From Byssochlamys sp. IMV 00236 (lineage: Eukaryota; Ascomycota; Eurotiomycetes; Eurotiales; Thermoascaceae), in the NCBI GenBank assembly GCA_001931875.2, contig MSJH02000029.1, positions 62,001 to 126,000 on the forward strand: a DNA stretch of 64,000 bases, given 5' to 3'. Below are positions 55,642 to 64,000 of this stretch, in pieces (within the stretch, counting starts at the first letter, position 1; each line of letters begins with the position of its first letter). Both the position numbers and the translations under genes were made by a program. Under the pieces are notes generated by a model that searched no databases, was not told where the DNA came from, and worked only from the letters and a program-made list of their open reading frames with translations.

Positions 55642-57132
55642 ATGTCGGTTTCCGAGACGGGATCTGTCCACGATCCAACGTGGTCGTCTTCCGACCTCAG
55701 CGCTCCAAGTACCAATACTTCACAGGGCAGTGATATCCACTTGATCCGTGATGAGAAGAAGGCACTTTATCCATACAAATCGGTTGCTGTCCAAGTCGAC
55801 TTGGAAGCCGCTCGAACACCGGATACTCTTCCCGATCCAAAGAAGAAGAGATTCGCCCCAATCCGCTTCGTCATCCTCAACATCTATCGACGTCTCTTCT
55901 CGTTGGTTTTCTTGGCGAATATTGCCACATTCATTGCAATCATGACCACGGAGCGGAAACTTCTGGGCTTTGTCAACGCAGCCGCGGCTAATCTGCTTGT
56001 CTGCGGCCTGGCCCGACAACCTCTGGTGGTGAACTCGATATTTGTCAGTGTCTGCTCGATACCCAGATCCGCGCCAATGTGGCTACGTCGATTTGCTGCC
56101 AAAGTCTATCACTATGGGGGTGTCCACAGTGGCTGTGGAATCGCCTCTCTGGTGTGGTATGCCGGCTTCATTGGGCTGCTCTCTCGACAGTATTTTGCTG
56201 CCGGAGGTGCTCCAGGGATTTCCACCGCGGCAGTGGTGCTGTCCTATGTCATCCTTGGTCTCCTGGTCGCGATTATCCTTGCGGCATTTCCCATGTTCCG
56301 CTTCAAGCGACATGATTATTTCGAGCTAACCCACCGCTTCTCGAGTTGGCTTGTCTTGTCTTTGTTCTGGGCACTCATCTTCGTCTTTTCGGAAGACGCC
56401 CGAAAAGCGAGTCACCAGTCCCTTGGGCAATACCTGATCCGGCTTCCTGCATTCTGGTTCCTGATTGTGGTGATCGTCGCCATCATTCACCCCTGGGCGA
56501 TGCTACGCAAGGTTCCTGTGCCGCAAGCTGAGCAGCTCTCAAAGCACGCGGTGAGACTCCACTTTGACTATACCACGACCGCCTTTGGGAAGGGGATTCA
56601 GCTTGCCAAACATCCCCTGCGAGACTGGCACGCCTTTGCTACCTTCCCAGATCCTGACGGACAGACCTTCTCCGCTCTGGTCTCGCGAGCAGGTGACTGG
56701 ACATCTGACACCATTCAGAATCCACCCACCCACCTGTGGAAGCGCGGCGTCCTGATCTATGGCTTTGCATATGCCATGAGGGTCTTCCGCCGGGTCCTGG
56801 TGGTCACGACCGGGTCCGGGATTGGGCCCTGCCTGTCATTCCTCGGGGACGAGAATCGACCCGAGCTGCGGGTGGTGTGGCAGACACGATCTCCACTGCA
56901 GACATACGGTCAAGGCGTCCTAGACTTGGTGGCACGCATGGACTCTAATGCAGTCATCCTGGATACCAGCAAGACGGGACGGACCGATATGACGCCCCTC
57001 ATCCAGCAGCTGGCTGCGGAGTTCGAGGCGGAAGCTGTGTGCGTGATCAGTAATCCTGTTCTGACAAAGAAATTGGTCTATAATTTGGAGGCAAGGGGCG
57101 TACCGGCCTACGGCCCGATCTTTGACTCGTAG
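55642..57132 (+). CDS. tmpA: Membrane flavoprotein, TmpA-like
   Basis: Single exon, 496 residues from the ATG at 55642 (MSVSETGSVHD); the open frame extends upstream but that part lacks character. After a polar N-terminus of about 85 residues, five or six membrane segments follow (about 90-310). A soluble domain then has HPLRDWHAFATFP (FAD-binding type) and VVTTGSGIGPCLSFL (NAD(P)-binding Gly-rich), ending CVISNPVLTKKLVYNLEARG. This is the layout of the ferric-reductase-related flavoproteins. Each membrane His appears alone (GVHSG and THRFSS) without its heme-pair partner, so haem electron transfer to iron is unlikely. In A. nidulans TmpA takes part in a signal that triggers conidiation. The divergent adenylate-forming gene matches that locus. 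Confidence 0.85.
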   Translation: MSVSETGSVHDPTWSSSDLSAPSTNTSQGSDIHLIRDEKKALYPYKSVAVQVDLEAARTPDTLPDPKKKRFAPIRFVILNIYRRLFSLVFLANIATFIAIMTTERKLLGFVNAAAANLLVCGLARQPLVVNSIFVSVCSIPRSAPMWLRRFAAKVYHYGGVHSGCGIASLVWYAGFIGLLSRQYFAAGGAPGISTAAVVLSYVILGLLVAIILAAFPMFRFKRHDYFELTHRFSSWLVLSLFWALIFVFSEDARKASHQSLGQYLIRLPAFWFLIVVIVAIIHPWAMLRKVPVPQAEQLSKHAVRLHFDYTTTAFGKGIQLAKHPLRDWHAFATFPDPDGQTFSALVSRAGDWTSDTIQNPPTHLWKRGVLIYGFAYAMRVFRRVLVVTTGSGIGPCLSFLGDENRPELRVVWQTRSPLQTYGQGVLDLVARMDSNAVILDTSKTGRTDMTPLIQQLAAEFEAEAVCVISNPVLTKKLVYNLEARGVPAYGPIFDS

Positions 57133-59944
57133 TTGTTGTACATAGGCCCACGAGCTATATATTAGTCTGTATTGAATTCATGGTTTATCCACCTGAAAAG
57201 CTGTCTTTTTTTGCGCGCTTATGTCTAGTCGATCATCGTTCGTCCCGGGTTTCCGGGACCTGGCGCAGTGCCACGATGCACTCGAGCCAATCGGGGATCC
57301 CAAGCCGTCAGAGCACTAGTGCTGTGGTTGATGGGGGGTTTTAGAAAAAAGTAATATACGGAGGAGAGCAGAAGAATGTTGTGGTGGGTGGGAGCGAGGA
57401 GGTTTGCAGGCAGCTGTGGCTCAGCCGATTGTTGTGTCGAGAATAATACAGCAGTAGTAAGTAGTAGTAGTTTAGTCTAGCGTCCGATCTGAGATCGCCC
57501 TGGCAGGATCCACCGCAAGCCATCGACTGCACACGCACACAGACCGCAGAATGGCACGAACCAACAATCAACCATCAACAGCCAACAACCAACAACTAAC
57601 AGCTGACAACCAACAACCAACAACCAACAACCAACAGGTAATAATAATAATAATAACAATGATCTCTCCAGAGTCCAGCCAGTAGTAGCTCATCAAGCGC
57701 TTGGCTGGTCGATTGGTTTCCATCAGAAGGTTCGAGCTATCGTCCACCAGCAGCCAACAACTTGTCCCTGTCGTGAACTGGATATCCAGTTCGTCCACCG
57801 GCGAAGCTCGGGCATTCCGCAGTCAAAGGCAGATCCAACTCTATGCCAGACTAACCGCGGATATCGCGACGTTGTCCAGGTTCCCGGAGACACGTCAGAG
57901 AGGCTTTGGAGAAGGGGGGCAATAGTTCGACATCTAGATCTGCCAAGGTGAGGAACTAGAGGATCTCCAAGATGTCCCATTTTTCAGATGCGCGATCGCA
58001 ACGTGTCCGGGCCTGCAACCCAACCGGTTGAGACATCTCTAGCGCCAGCAGCAGTCTGCCAATCTGGACGAGCATCGCGATGTGCCCCTTGGGGATCTGT
58101 GGCTGAAGACAAACCCCTCTAGAGCGGCGCTGGGACGGGCGGCCGGACTAGAGGATCACTGCAGCCCTAGACAGCTCCACGAACACCCGTTTGGGAACTC
58201 GGCCACTTCAGAGTTGTGGATGGCCTGTCTTTTGACGTCAACCGTTGGCCGGTCCTGTCAAAAACGAGGCTGATGGCTCATCGTTGCCTTCAGAGATCTG
58301 GCGTGGCATCTCAGGCTATCTACTAGGCCATCTACCATATCATACTCTATGGTACATCCCCGCCCGCCTGCTGTCAGGTAGCAATACCTTCCTTGGGTCC
58401 GGTGCTGAACTCGAACTCTATACACTGGGCAGTCCGCTACGAAAGGCTTGAATTCCCAGAAGTTTGGTATCGTCCAGGGTTTCACAACGGAGATCCTGTC
58501 AGATCGAAATCTGCAGGCCTGTCCCTAATGGGAAAGAACTTGCTATAGCCGCGACAAGCTCTTCGGGAGAACTGGCCGTGGTCAGCGGACAGTCGGATGA
58601 ACTCGATGCTGAACAGCCGCCGAGACGATTTGCAGTCCAGGCCGATCATCGTCCTAAGGATCCCCCCCGGAGTATCTCGGGCAGCCATCGCAAGTCATTA
58701 TCAATCACCTTGTCAAATGAAGGTGTCATCTGAACCTGGATCTTTTCCAGGGCTCTAGCCATTAAGAACTAAGAACTATTAACTTCCTGTTTGAGGGAGA
58801 CACTGCTGTGTTGCACAGTTCGCGGTCAGCGTTGAGGAGAGCCCCTGCTCTTGGCCGTGGCTGACTGACGATAAGGCATGATTTGTGATTCTCTCTATCT
58901 ACCTGGTCAAGCCTCCAAGAATTGGGACTATGGATACTAAACAAATACATACATACATCCACGGATACTCCCAAACTCGCTCTATCCGGGTCCTGCAGCG
59001 TAGACGTCATGCCGTCCATCACATCAACCCCGTCTGAGCCATCCGCAGGACTTATCCATGGAGATGCAAAGCTTGGCAGGATAGGGCGAGTCGGATTCGG
59101 CTTCCAATATGCCTGCTGCCGCCCCTTGTTGCGTGATACAGGACGTTGCTCGGTTGACAGGCGGACGCTATCTACCTCTCCGCAATATTCAAGAAGGCTA
59201 AAAAGCCAGACCGCTTATCTCTTGCTCGCTTGTTTCTGGGGAATCGGGATGCTGTCGACGCTGTCAGGTCAATAGATCGGCGTCCGCCATGCACGGTGTC
59301 GCCTTCAGGCACCCCCAACCAAAGAGCGGCGCTGGCTCGAAGGATCATCACCGTAATGGGGAAATGAAGATGCCCTTGTAAAAAAAAAAAAAAAAAGATC
59401 ATCGCGCGCTCCATGCGTTCGTAGATACACGGTTCTTTGCTCTTCTTTCAGAGCCGATGGTCCGCACAAGGTTCGATCGCGCGATGTCTTCCGGCCGCAT
59501 CCGGGTTTAGTCGCAGCCCCCAAAAGAGGCGCGCAAAGCAGTTCACCTCTCAGCTCCTGGAACTTCCTCTCAACCTCTCTCTCCCTTTCTCTGCTACCGC
59601 TCTTCCCCCCACTGCGCTCCCCGGATTGAAGGGTGTCTCTATTCTATCGACATTCATATTTGCATGATCTTAGTTTCTGCCCCGACGAGACCGTCTCCAT
59701 AATACCGGGGTTTGATCGACCGCCTCTTTGCCAGCATCCATCTATCATATCCGCGAAACCCACCGGCTCTGTCATCGACAACACGCCCGCGTTTTGCATC
59801 GGTCGATTCCACTAGCTGTCAACTTGCGACGGGGGTTTTCTTGTCTCGCTTGGTGACGCAGTGCTGGGGATCGCGAAGACAGTGCAGTCTCCTGGTAACA
59901 GTGACGACAGAAAGAGAGGGGGGAAAAATCAGAAGACTACCGCT
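57133..59944. other. Long intergenic region with simple repeats, no gene recognised
   Basis: 2.8 kb between co-directional genes. It has a 7-bp repeat tract (listed separately), a poly-A run near 59380-59396 and CT-rich leader-like sequence around 59560-59620, just before the next gene. Open frames here lack motifs. Confidence 0.5.
57559..57657. repeat. CAACCAA 7-bp tandem repeat plus TAA microsatellite
   Basis: About 57559-57636 is built from 7-bp units of the ACAACCA type, perfect in its second half and degenerate in its first. It is followed at 57638-57657 by a TAA run. The complementary strand reads TTGGTTG, G-rich and telomere-like in style but not a known fungal telomere repeat. Confidence 0.8.
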
Positions 59945-60415
59945 ATGGCAAACGAAGGACACTCGTTCTATACGCCCTCCGGCCCTCCCCACATCTCGTC
60001 GCACTCTCCTCAGATCGTCGATGAGTTGATTAGCAAATACTCGTCCACCATGTCCGCGTCAACCAGCTCCTCCCCGGTGGCTTGCTCGTCTGCCAATACG
60101 CGACGCAATGTCTTGCAGCGGGTGCTGGATCGCGTCCGTGTCCAATACTATCGCTACGAGGTCACCTTCGGACTTTATGTCATGACGCCGGGTGAGAAGT
60201 TCGTGGCCAACACATTTGTCCTTGTTTTCCTGTCACTCTTGGTCTGGGCCCTGCTGCTCTACTTCCCCGCCATGCTCTACCAGAAGCTCAGCCGTCTAAT
60301 CTGGCTTCTGACCGGACACGACGACGATATGGGAGCCGTGTTGGGAGCGATCGAGACGGGACTCCAACCTGTTACCTCGGCATTTCCAGCGGCCATCACG
60401 GCCGGGGCTTCCTGA
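59945..60415 (+). CDS. Serine palmitoyltransferase small-subunit-like protein
   Basis: Single exon, 156 residues from the ATG at 59945 (MANEGHSFYTPSG); the frame is open further upstream but starts elsewhere are less plausible. A Ser-rich leader precedes RVQYYRYEVTFGLYVMTPGE, then KFVANTFVLVFLSLLVWALL and a YFPAMLY turn. The spacing (aromatic YYxYxVTxxLYxMxPxEk, an Asn at the helix start, one long helix, then a Pro turn) closely matches the small activating subunits of serine palmitoyltransferase (ssSPT family). These raise activity of the ER enzyme making 3-ketosphinganine from serine and palmitoyl-CoA. The match is by pattern over about 55 residues. The C-terminal 45 residues are lineage-specific. 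Confidence 0.65.
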   Translation: MANEGHSFYTPSGPPHISSHSPQIVDELISKYSSTMSASTSSSPVACSSANTRRNVLQRVLDRVRVQYYRYEVTFGLYVMTPGEKFVANTFVLVFLSLLVWALLLYFPAMLYQKLSRLIWLLTGHDDDMGAVLGAIETGLQPVTSAFPAAITAGAS

Positions 60416-62045
60416 AAGGCAAGACCACAGGGCATGCTGTCATGGGATGCCCGACTGTTTTTTTGGAAGCTCGATCTGATTTAATTGATTTGGTTTCCAT
60501 CTTGCTAGGGGAGTCTGCTATCCCCAATATGAAATAATGTGCCGGTTGTACGTCACCCTTGGATTCTATTGCAGATTTTACTGGATTGGCGTTGTGGCTA
60601 ACATTGTCCAGGCTGTTTAGATACCCGAGTCATTAATGTACCCGGCTGGGAGCGCACATCGGAGTTTTCTATTTTCTCCATTTATTGTTTTTCTTGATGA
60701 CTTTTCATATACTACCTCATAGATTTAATAATGATACAGGGGAGGGACCGACGGCGATGTCTAATGTGAAGTGAATAATGACCGACGGTCTGCTCTCGTG
60801 ATTACCGGATGCTAAGGGCATTCTGCCCCATACTCGAATCGGTTCGCCAGGAAAAACGAGCATTGGGTGAATCATTCGTCGTTAGCATCTGGTTTGTGAT
60901 CTATGGGATACGCAGGGTGTACTATAATGAACAGGAGGTTGGTTTTCCGGCGTGGGCTCAAGCAACCATGTCCACTTATGTGATCATAATGTCAACCATG
61001 TATATCTAATCTCGCATTTCTTGTCTAATAAATATCTACTTTTTCCTTTGCCTTCTGCCATCAGTATCATCGCGAACTCTCAAAACACGTCACACTGCGG
61101 CGTAGTTCTACCGCTAGACGGCGTTCGCAGCATTGCTAAGTGGTGCATAGACCTCTGATCGACATCGTAGGACTTTCTCTGGCCGTCTAGCGACCAGACA
61201 TGCGCTAACCAGTCCTTATTTTCCGGCAAGTCGATCTCTAAGTATACACATAGTCGTCTCAACCTTTTATAGATTCGATTTCCTGTTCCCAGCATGTCAG
61301 ATTCTATTTCCTTTTTGTTGACAGTCCTGGAGCAAAGCGATATTCCACAGAAGCGTCGAAAAGCCACACGGCCTTGGCTGTAGGTAACATGTGCAGACCG
61401 TTAGTCCACTTGCATAGTATTATTCTAATAACGATGATGACAGCTGGGACTAAGTGGCTTAGGCGCGCCGCGTGGCAGGTTGTCAAGAAAAGATATAAAA
61501 ATAAAATAAAAAAAAAGGCTGACGACGATGATGTTTTGGCGTGTGCACCGCCCGCTCGTGACTGGATGGATTGATTTAACTAGTTAAAGCTGCCGACGGC
61601 GTCTGTCAGCTCCGATCCTCATCAGCATTCTTGCCAGCTCTTTGTCGGTTTCAGGCCGTCTCTTCGCCTACCCCTCTCGTTTCTCGCGGTTCTTTCTATT
61701 GAAATTCCTATCAATCGCTTTGTCCTTTGGTCACTCGCTGGTCGCGTCTGTTGTCGTGGAGCCGTTGGATCTCCGCAACCCCTTACACCTCCCGCCTGAC
61801 GGCACCCGTGTTTCGAACGGTCCGCTGCATAATATTGGCTGTCAAACGTTCATTTCGCCAGCTTGTCGCTGCCAGACTGCAGAGAACAAAAGGGAGCAGC
61901 CAACAGTACCTCTATCCTTCGTTTGCTACGCGTCACCCCTCGTTTCTGCCGGCGCCCTGATGGTCTTTACCGTATCCATCTTGTTACCCGTCGTTGATTA
62001 AGACCACCGAGAAAGAGATTTCCCATATGTGAACTGGGGTCCAAG
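60416..62045. other. Intergenic, nothing recognised
   Basis: About 1.6 kb. A 119-residue frame ending at 62001 lies in the likely 5' leader of the rhomboid gene but begins with TTG and has no motifs. A 13-codon ATG-initiated tail of it could be an upstream ORF. Confidence 0.45.
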
Positions 62046-63674
62046 ATGGCAGCCAACGACTACTATAACAGCTTCAATCATACAGACTCGTCCGGCCGTG
62101 TCCCTCCGTCGACGCATTCCTTCAGCCGGCCCACGCCGCCGCCCGTGTATACTGGACCGACTGATATACCTTCGCCGTATGAGAACCACAACGAGCACCC
62201 CATCAACCACCACAGTCAAGTATCACTAGCCTCTGAAAATGACTATTATGCGCAGGGCGGTAGACCGCCCACTCACGATCAATATGCGGATGATATCCCG
62301 CTCAAAGCGAATGCCCAACCTGCGATAGTAAACGAGGCAGATTGGACGCACCAGAATACGCAGTATCCGCCCTCTCCGGAGGGCTTGAACACATCACCGC
62401 ATAGACGTCGAAGGGGTGCTTTGCCCGGGAAACGCGGTTTCTTCAAGAAGAAGATCCCGTGGGTTACATGGCTCCTGACAGCTATAGATATTGGTGTCTT
62501 TATCGGAGAACTTGTCAAGAGCGGTAAGGAGAACGCACCCTGTTCGGTCAACCAGAGGTCGATACTGACGATTCTGTCACAGCACAATTGACTGGAAGTC
62601 CCATCGAGACCAAGCCCACATTTAACCCCATGATCGGTCCTTCGTCGTATGTTCAGATCAACATGGGGGCGCGGTTCATACCCTGCATGAAGAATGTGCC
62701 CGGGGTTCAGAATAATAATCAAACCATCAACTGGAGCTGTCCGAACTCGACTACCACCGATGCGAACGATCCCAGCAACCAATGCACGCTTTCCACACTC
62801 TGCGGTTTCAACGGAGTACCCAACCCGCATCCTGGAGGTTCCCTCGATGACCGGCCAGAACCTGACCAGTGGTTCCGCTTTATTGTCCCGATGTTTCTTC
62901 ACGGTGGTTTCATTCATATCGGTTTCAATATGCTCGTGCAGATATCTATGGGTGCCGATATGGAGAGGATGATTGGCTGGTGGAGGTATACACTCGTCTA
63001 TCTTGCCAGTGGCATTTTCGGTTTCGTCCTGGGTGGAAACTATGCTGCGCAGGGAATTGCTTCTACAGGAGCGTCCGGAAGTCTGTTTGGTATCCTAGCT
63101 CTCTTCTTGCTGGATCTCTTCTACACGTGGAAGGAGCGCCAGTCGCCATGGGTCGAGTTTATTTTGATGCTTGTCGGCGTGGGGATCTCATTTGTACTCG
63201 GTCTGTTGCCCGGATTGGACAATTTCTCCCATATAGGAGGCTTCATCATGGGCCTTGCACTGGGTCTATGCCTCCTGCGTTCTCCCAATTGGGTCCGCGA
63301 GCGTATTGGACTGGCTCGGACGCCATATGTGGCTATGAGCGGCGGCGCGGGGCCTGGTACTGCAGAGCCCGATGATAAAGCAAAGAAATTCACCAAGCAG
63401 CCTCTCGACTACTTCAAGGGTCGCAAACCGTTCTGGTGGATCTGGTGGCTGATTCGGGTGGGCGCGCTGGTCGCAGTGATAGTCGGTTTCATTGTGCTCG
63501 TAACCAACTTCTACAAGTACCCCAAGTCGAACTGTTCCTGGTGCTACCGGTTGAGTTGTCTGGTGAGTATCTATCTGCCCTTGATATTTCGCAGAGCAAA
63601 TGCTAATGCCTCTGCAGCCTGTGAAGAACTGGTGCACAGAAGGCAATCTTCAGTTGACTGGTAGCAGTAACTAA
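62046..63674 (+). CDS. Rhomboid family intramembrane serine protease
   Basis: Three exons: 62046-62523, 62583-63562 and 63618-63674; 504 residues. The N-terminal 135 residues are Pro, His and Asn-rich and cytosolic. The first membrane helix (VTWLLTAIDIGVFIGELV) precedes a lumenal loop with several Cys. The rhomboid core shows FLHGGFIHIGFNMLVQ (His and Asn of the oxyanion site), MERMIGWWRY (the WR motif), GASGSLFGI (catalytic Ser) and HIGGFIMGLALG (catalytic His). A last helix follows in the Trp-rich, positively charged region, and the C-terminus has further Cys. It cleaves membrane proteins within the bilayer, likely in the secretory pathway, since no mitochondrial presequence is seen. The catalytic dyad is complete. 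The last 18-residue exon is short but joined in frame. Confidence 0.92.
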
Positions 63675-64000
63675 GATACCCCCCTCCCTGGAAGACGATT
63701 GATCTTCCATCTTTCATTGTACATTCTCCGTTACGATTATCCATAGGGCCGGATTACGAAATTCTCCATCGAGAGAGGCCTGTTGTACCTTTTTCGTTTC
63801 TCGTTATCAGTCCCACTGCATCGTACATGGCGTTTCCGGGTAGGAAAAGGCTGGTCAAACAGAGTGCGGGCCTTGCCATAGCGGCAAGCATAGGGCTGCG
63901 AGTGATCGTTGGCAGAATGCTATCTCGATCGTGTCGTTTTTATTCGAATGTATTTTCTTTTTTCTTTTTATTTCTACAGGATACGCTGAGATGTCGAATT
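63675..64000. other. 3' region at window end, nothing recognised
   Basis: Downstream of the rhomboid gene to the window edge; T-rich near 63935-63975. No feature seen. Confidence 0.5.

Noticed and set aside
61642..62001. 119-residue frame just before the rhomboid gene
   Set aside because: Begins with TTG rather than ATG and has no motif; probably 5' leader sequence.
1..64000. tRNA genes, rRNA and CRISPR arrays
   Set aside because: I looked for B-box-like GGTTCGA stretches (for example near 35820 and 48660) but found no matching A box or cloverleaf; no rRNA or regularly spaced repeat arrays were seen. A covariance-model scan would be decisive.

Overview
The window is nuclear DNA of a filamentous ascomycete, most likely an Aspergillus-type eurotiomycete. 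Genes are compact, with short introns (about 50-115 bp) using GTRNGT donors, CTRAY-type branch points and YAG acceptors. Gene content is typically fungal: Zn2Cys6 and C2H2 regulators, MFS carriers, a laccase, a cyanase, and the divergent afeA/tmpA-like pair known from Aspergillus conidiation. Exon joins were worked out by hand, and every joined length given is a multiple of three. A 20-base run of N at 36203-36222 is an assembly gap.

Layout. 1-1870 is an extremely AT-rich, gene-free block that looks like a RIP-degraded repeat. 2.8-13 kb holds a vacuolar-type MFS carrier (-), a small one-helix protein (+), an eIF2alpha-kinase-like kinase (-), a decayed coding fragment (-) and a Zn2Cys6 regulator (-). 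13-21 kb holds the DNA polymerase delta catalytic subunit (+, MCB box upstream), a basic probably nuclear protein (+) and a four-exon orphan gene (+) flanked by hairpin-rich DNA and tandem repeats. 22-33 kb holds a two-helix membrane protein (-), a CYSTM-like mini-protein (-), a C2H2 protein (-), cyanase (-), a tentative mini-gene (-) and phospholipase D (+).

33.3-36.4 kb lacks large genes but contains the most interesting object: a two-exon gene encoding about 30 residues and ending in the CaaX box CIIM. It has a TATA box, a well-placed first ATG and a canonical intron, the layout expected of a farnesylated a-factor-type pheromone precursor. 36-41 kb holds an orphan multi-pass membrane protein (+) and a YAP1-binding/glomulin-family protein (-). 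41.6-50.4 kb groups an FAD monooxygenase (+), a sugar-type MFS carrier (+), a secreted laccase (-) and a small secreted protein (+), a possible small aromatic or phenolic metabolism group. 52.4-57.1 kb is an adenylate-forming enzyme (afeA-like, -) and a membrane flavoprotein (tmpA-like, +) sharing a 1.2-kb promoter. 59.9-63.7 kb holds a serine-palmitoyltransferase small-subunit-like protein (+) and a rhomboid protease (+).

Functional links that can be argued: afeA/tmpA form a likely signalling pair; phospholipase D and its divergent mini-gene share a promoter; the monooxygenase, carrier and laccase may act on related substrates. The rest looks like ordinary mixed housekeeping and accessory content.
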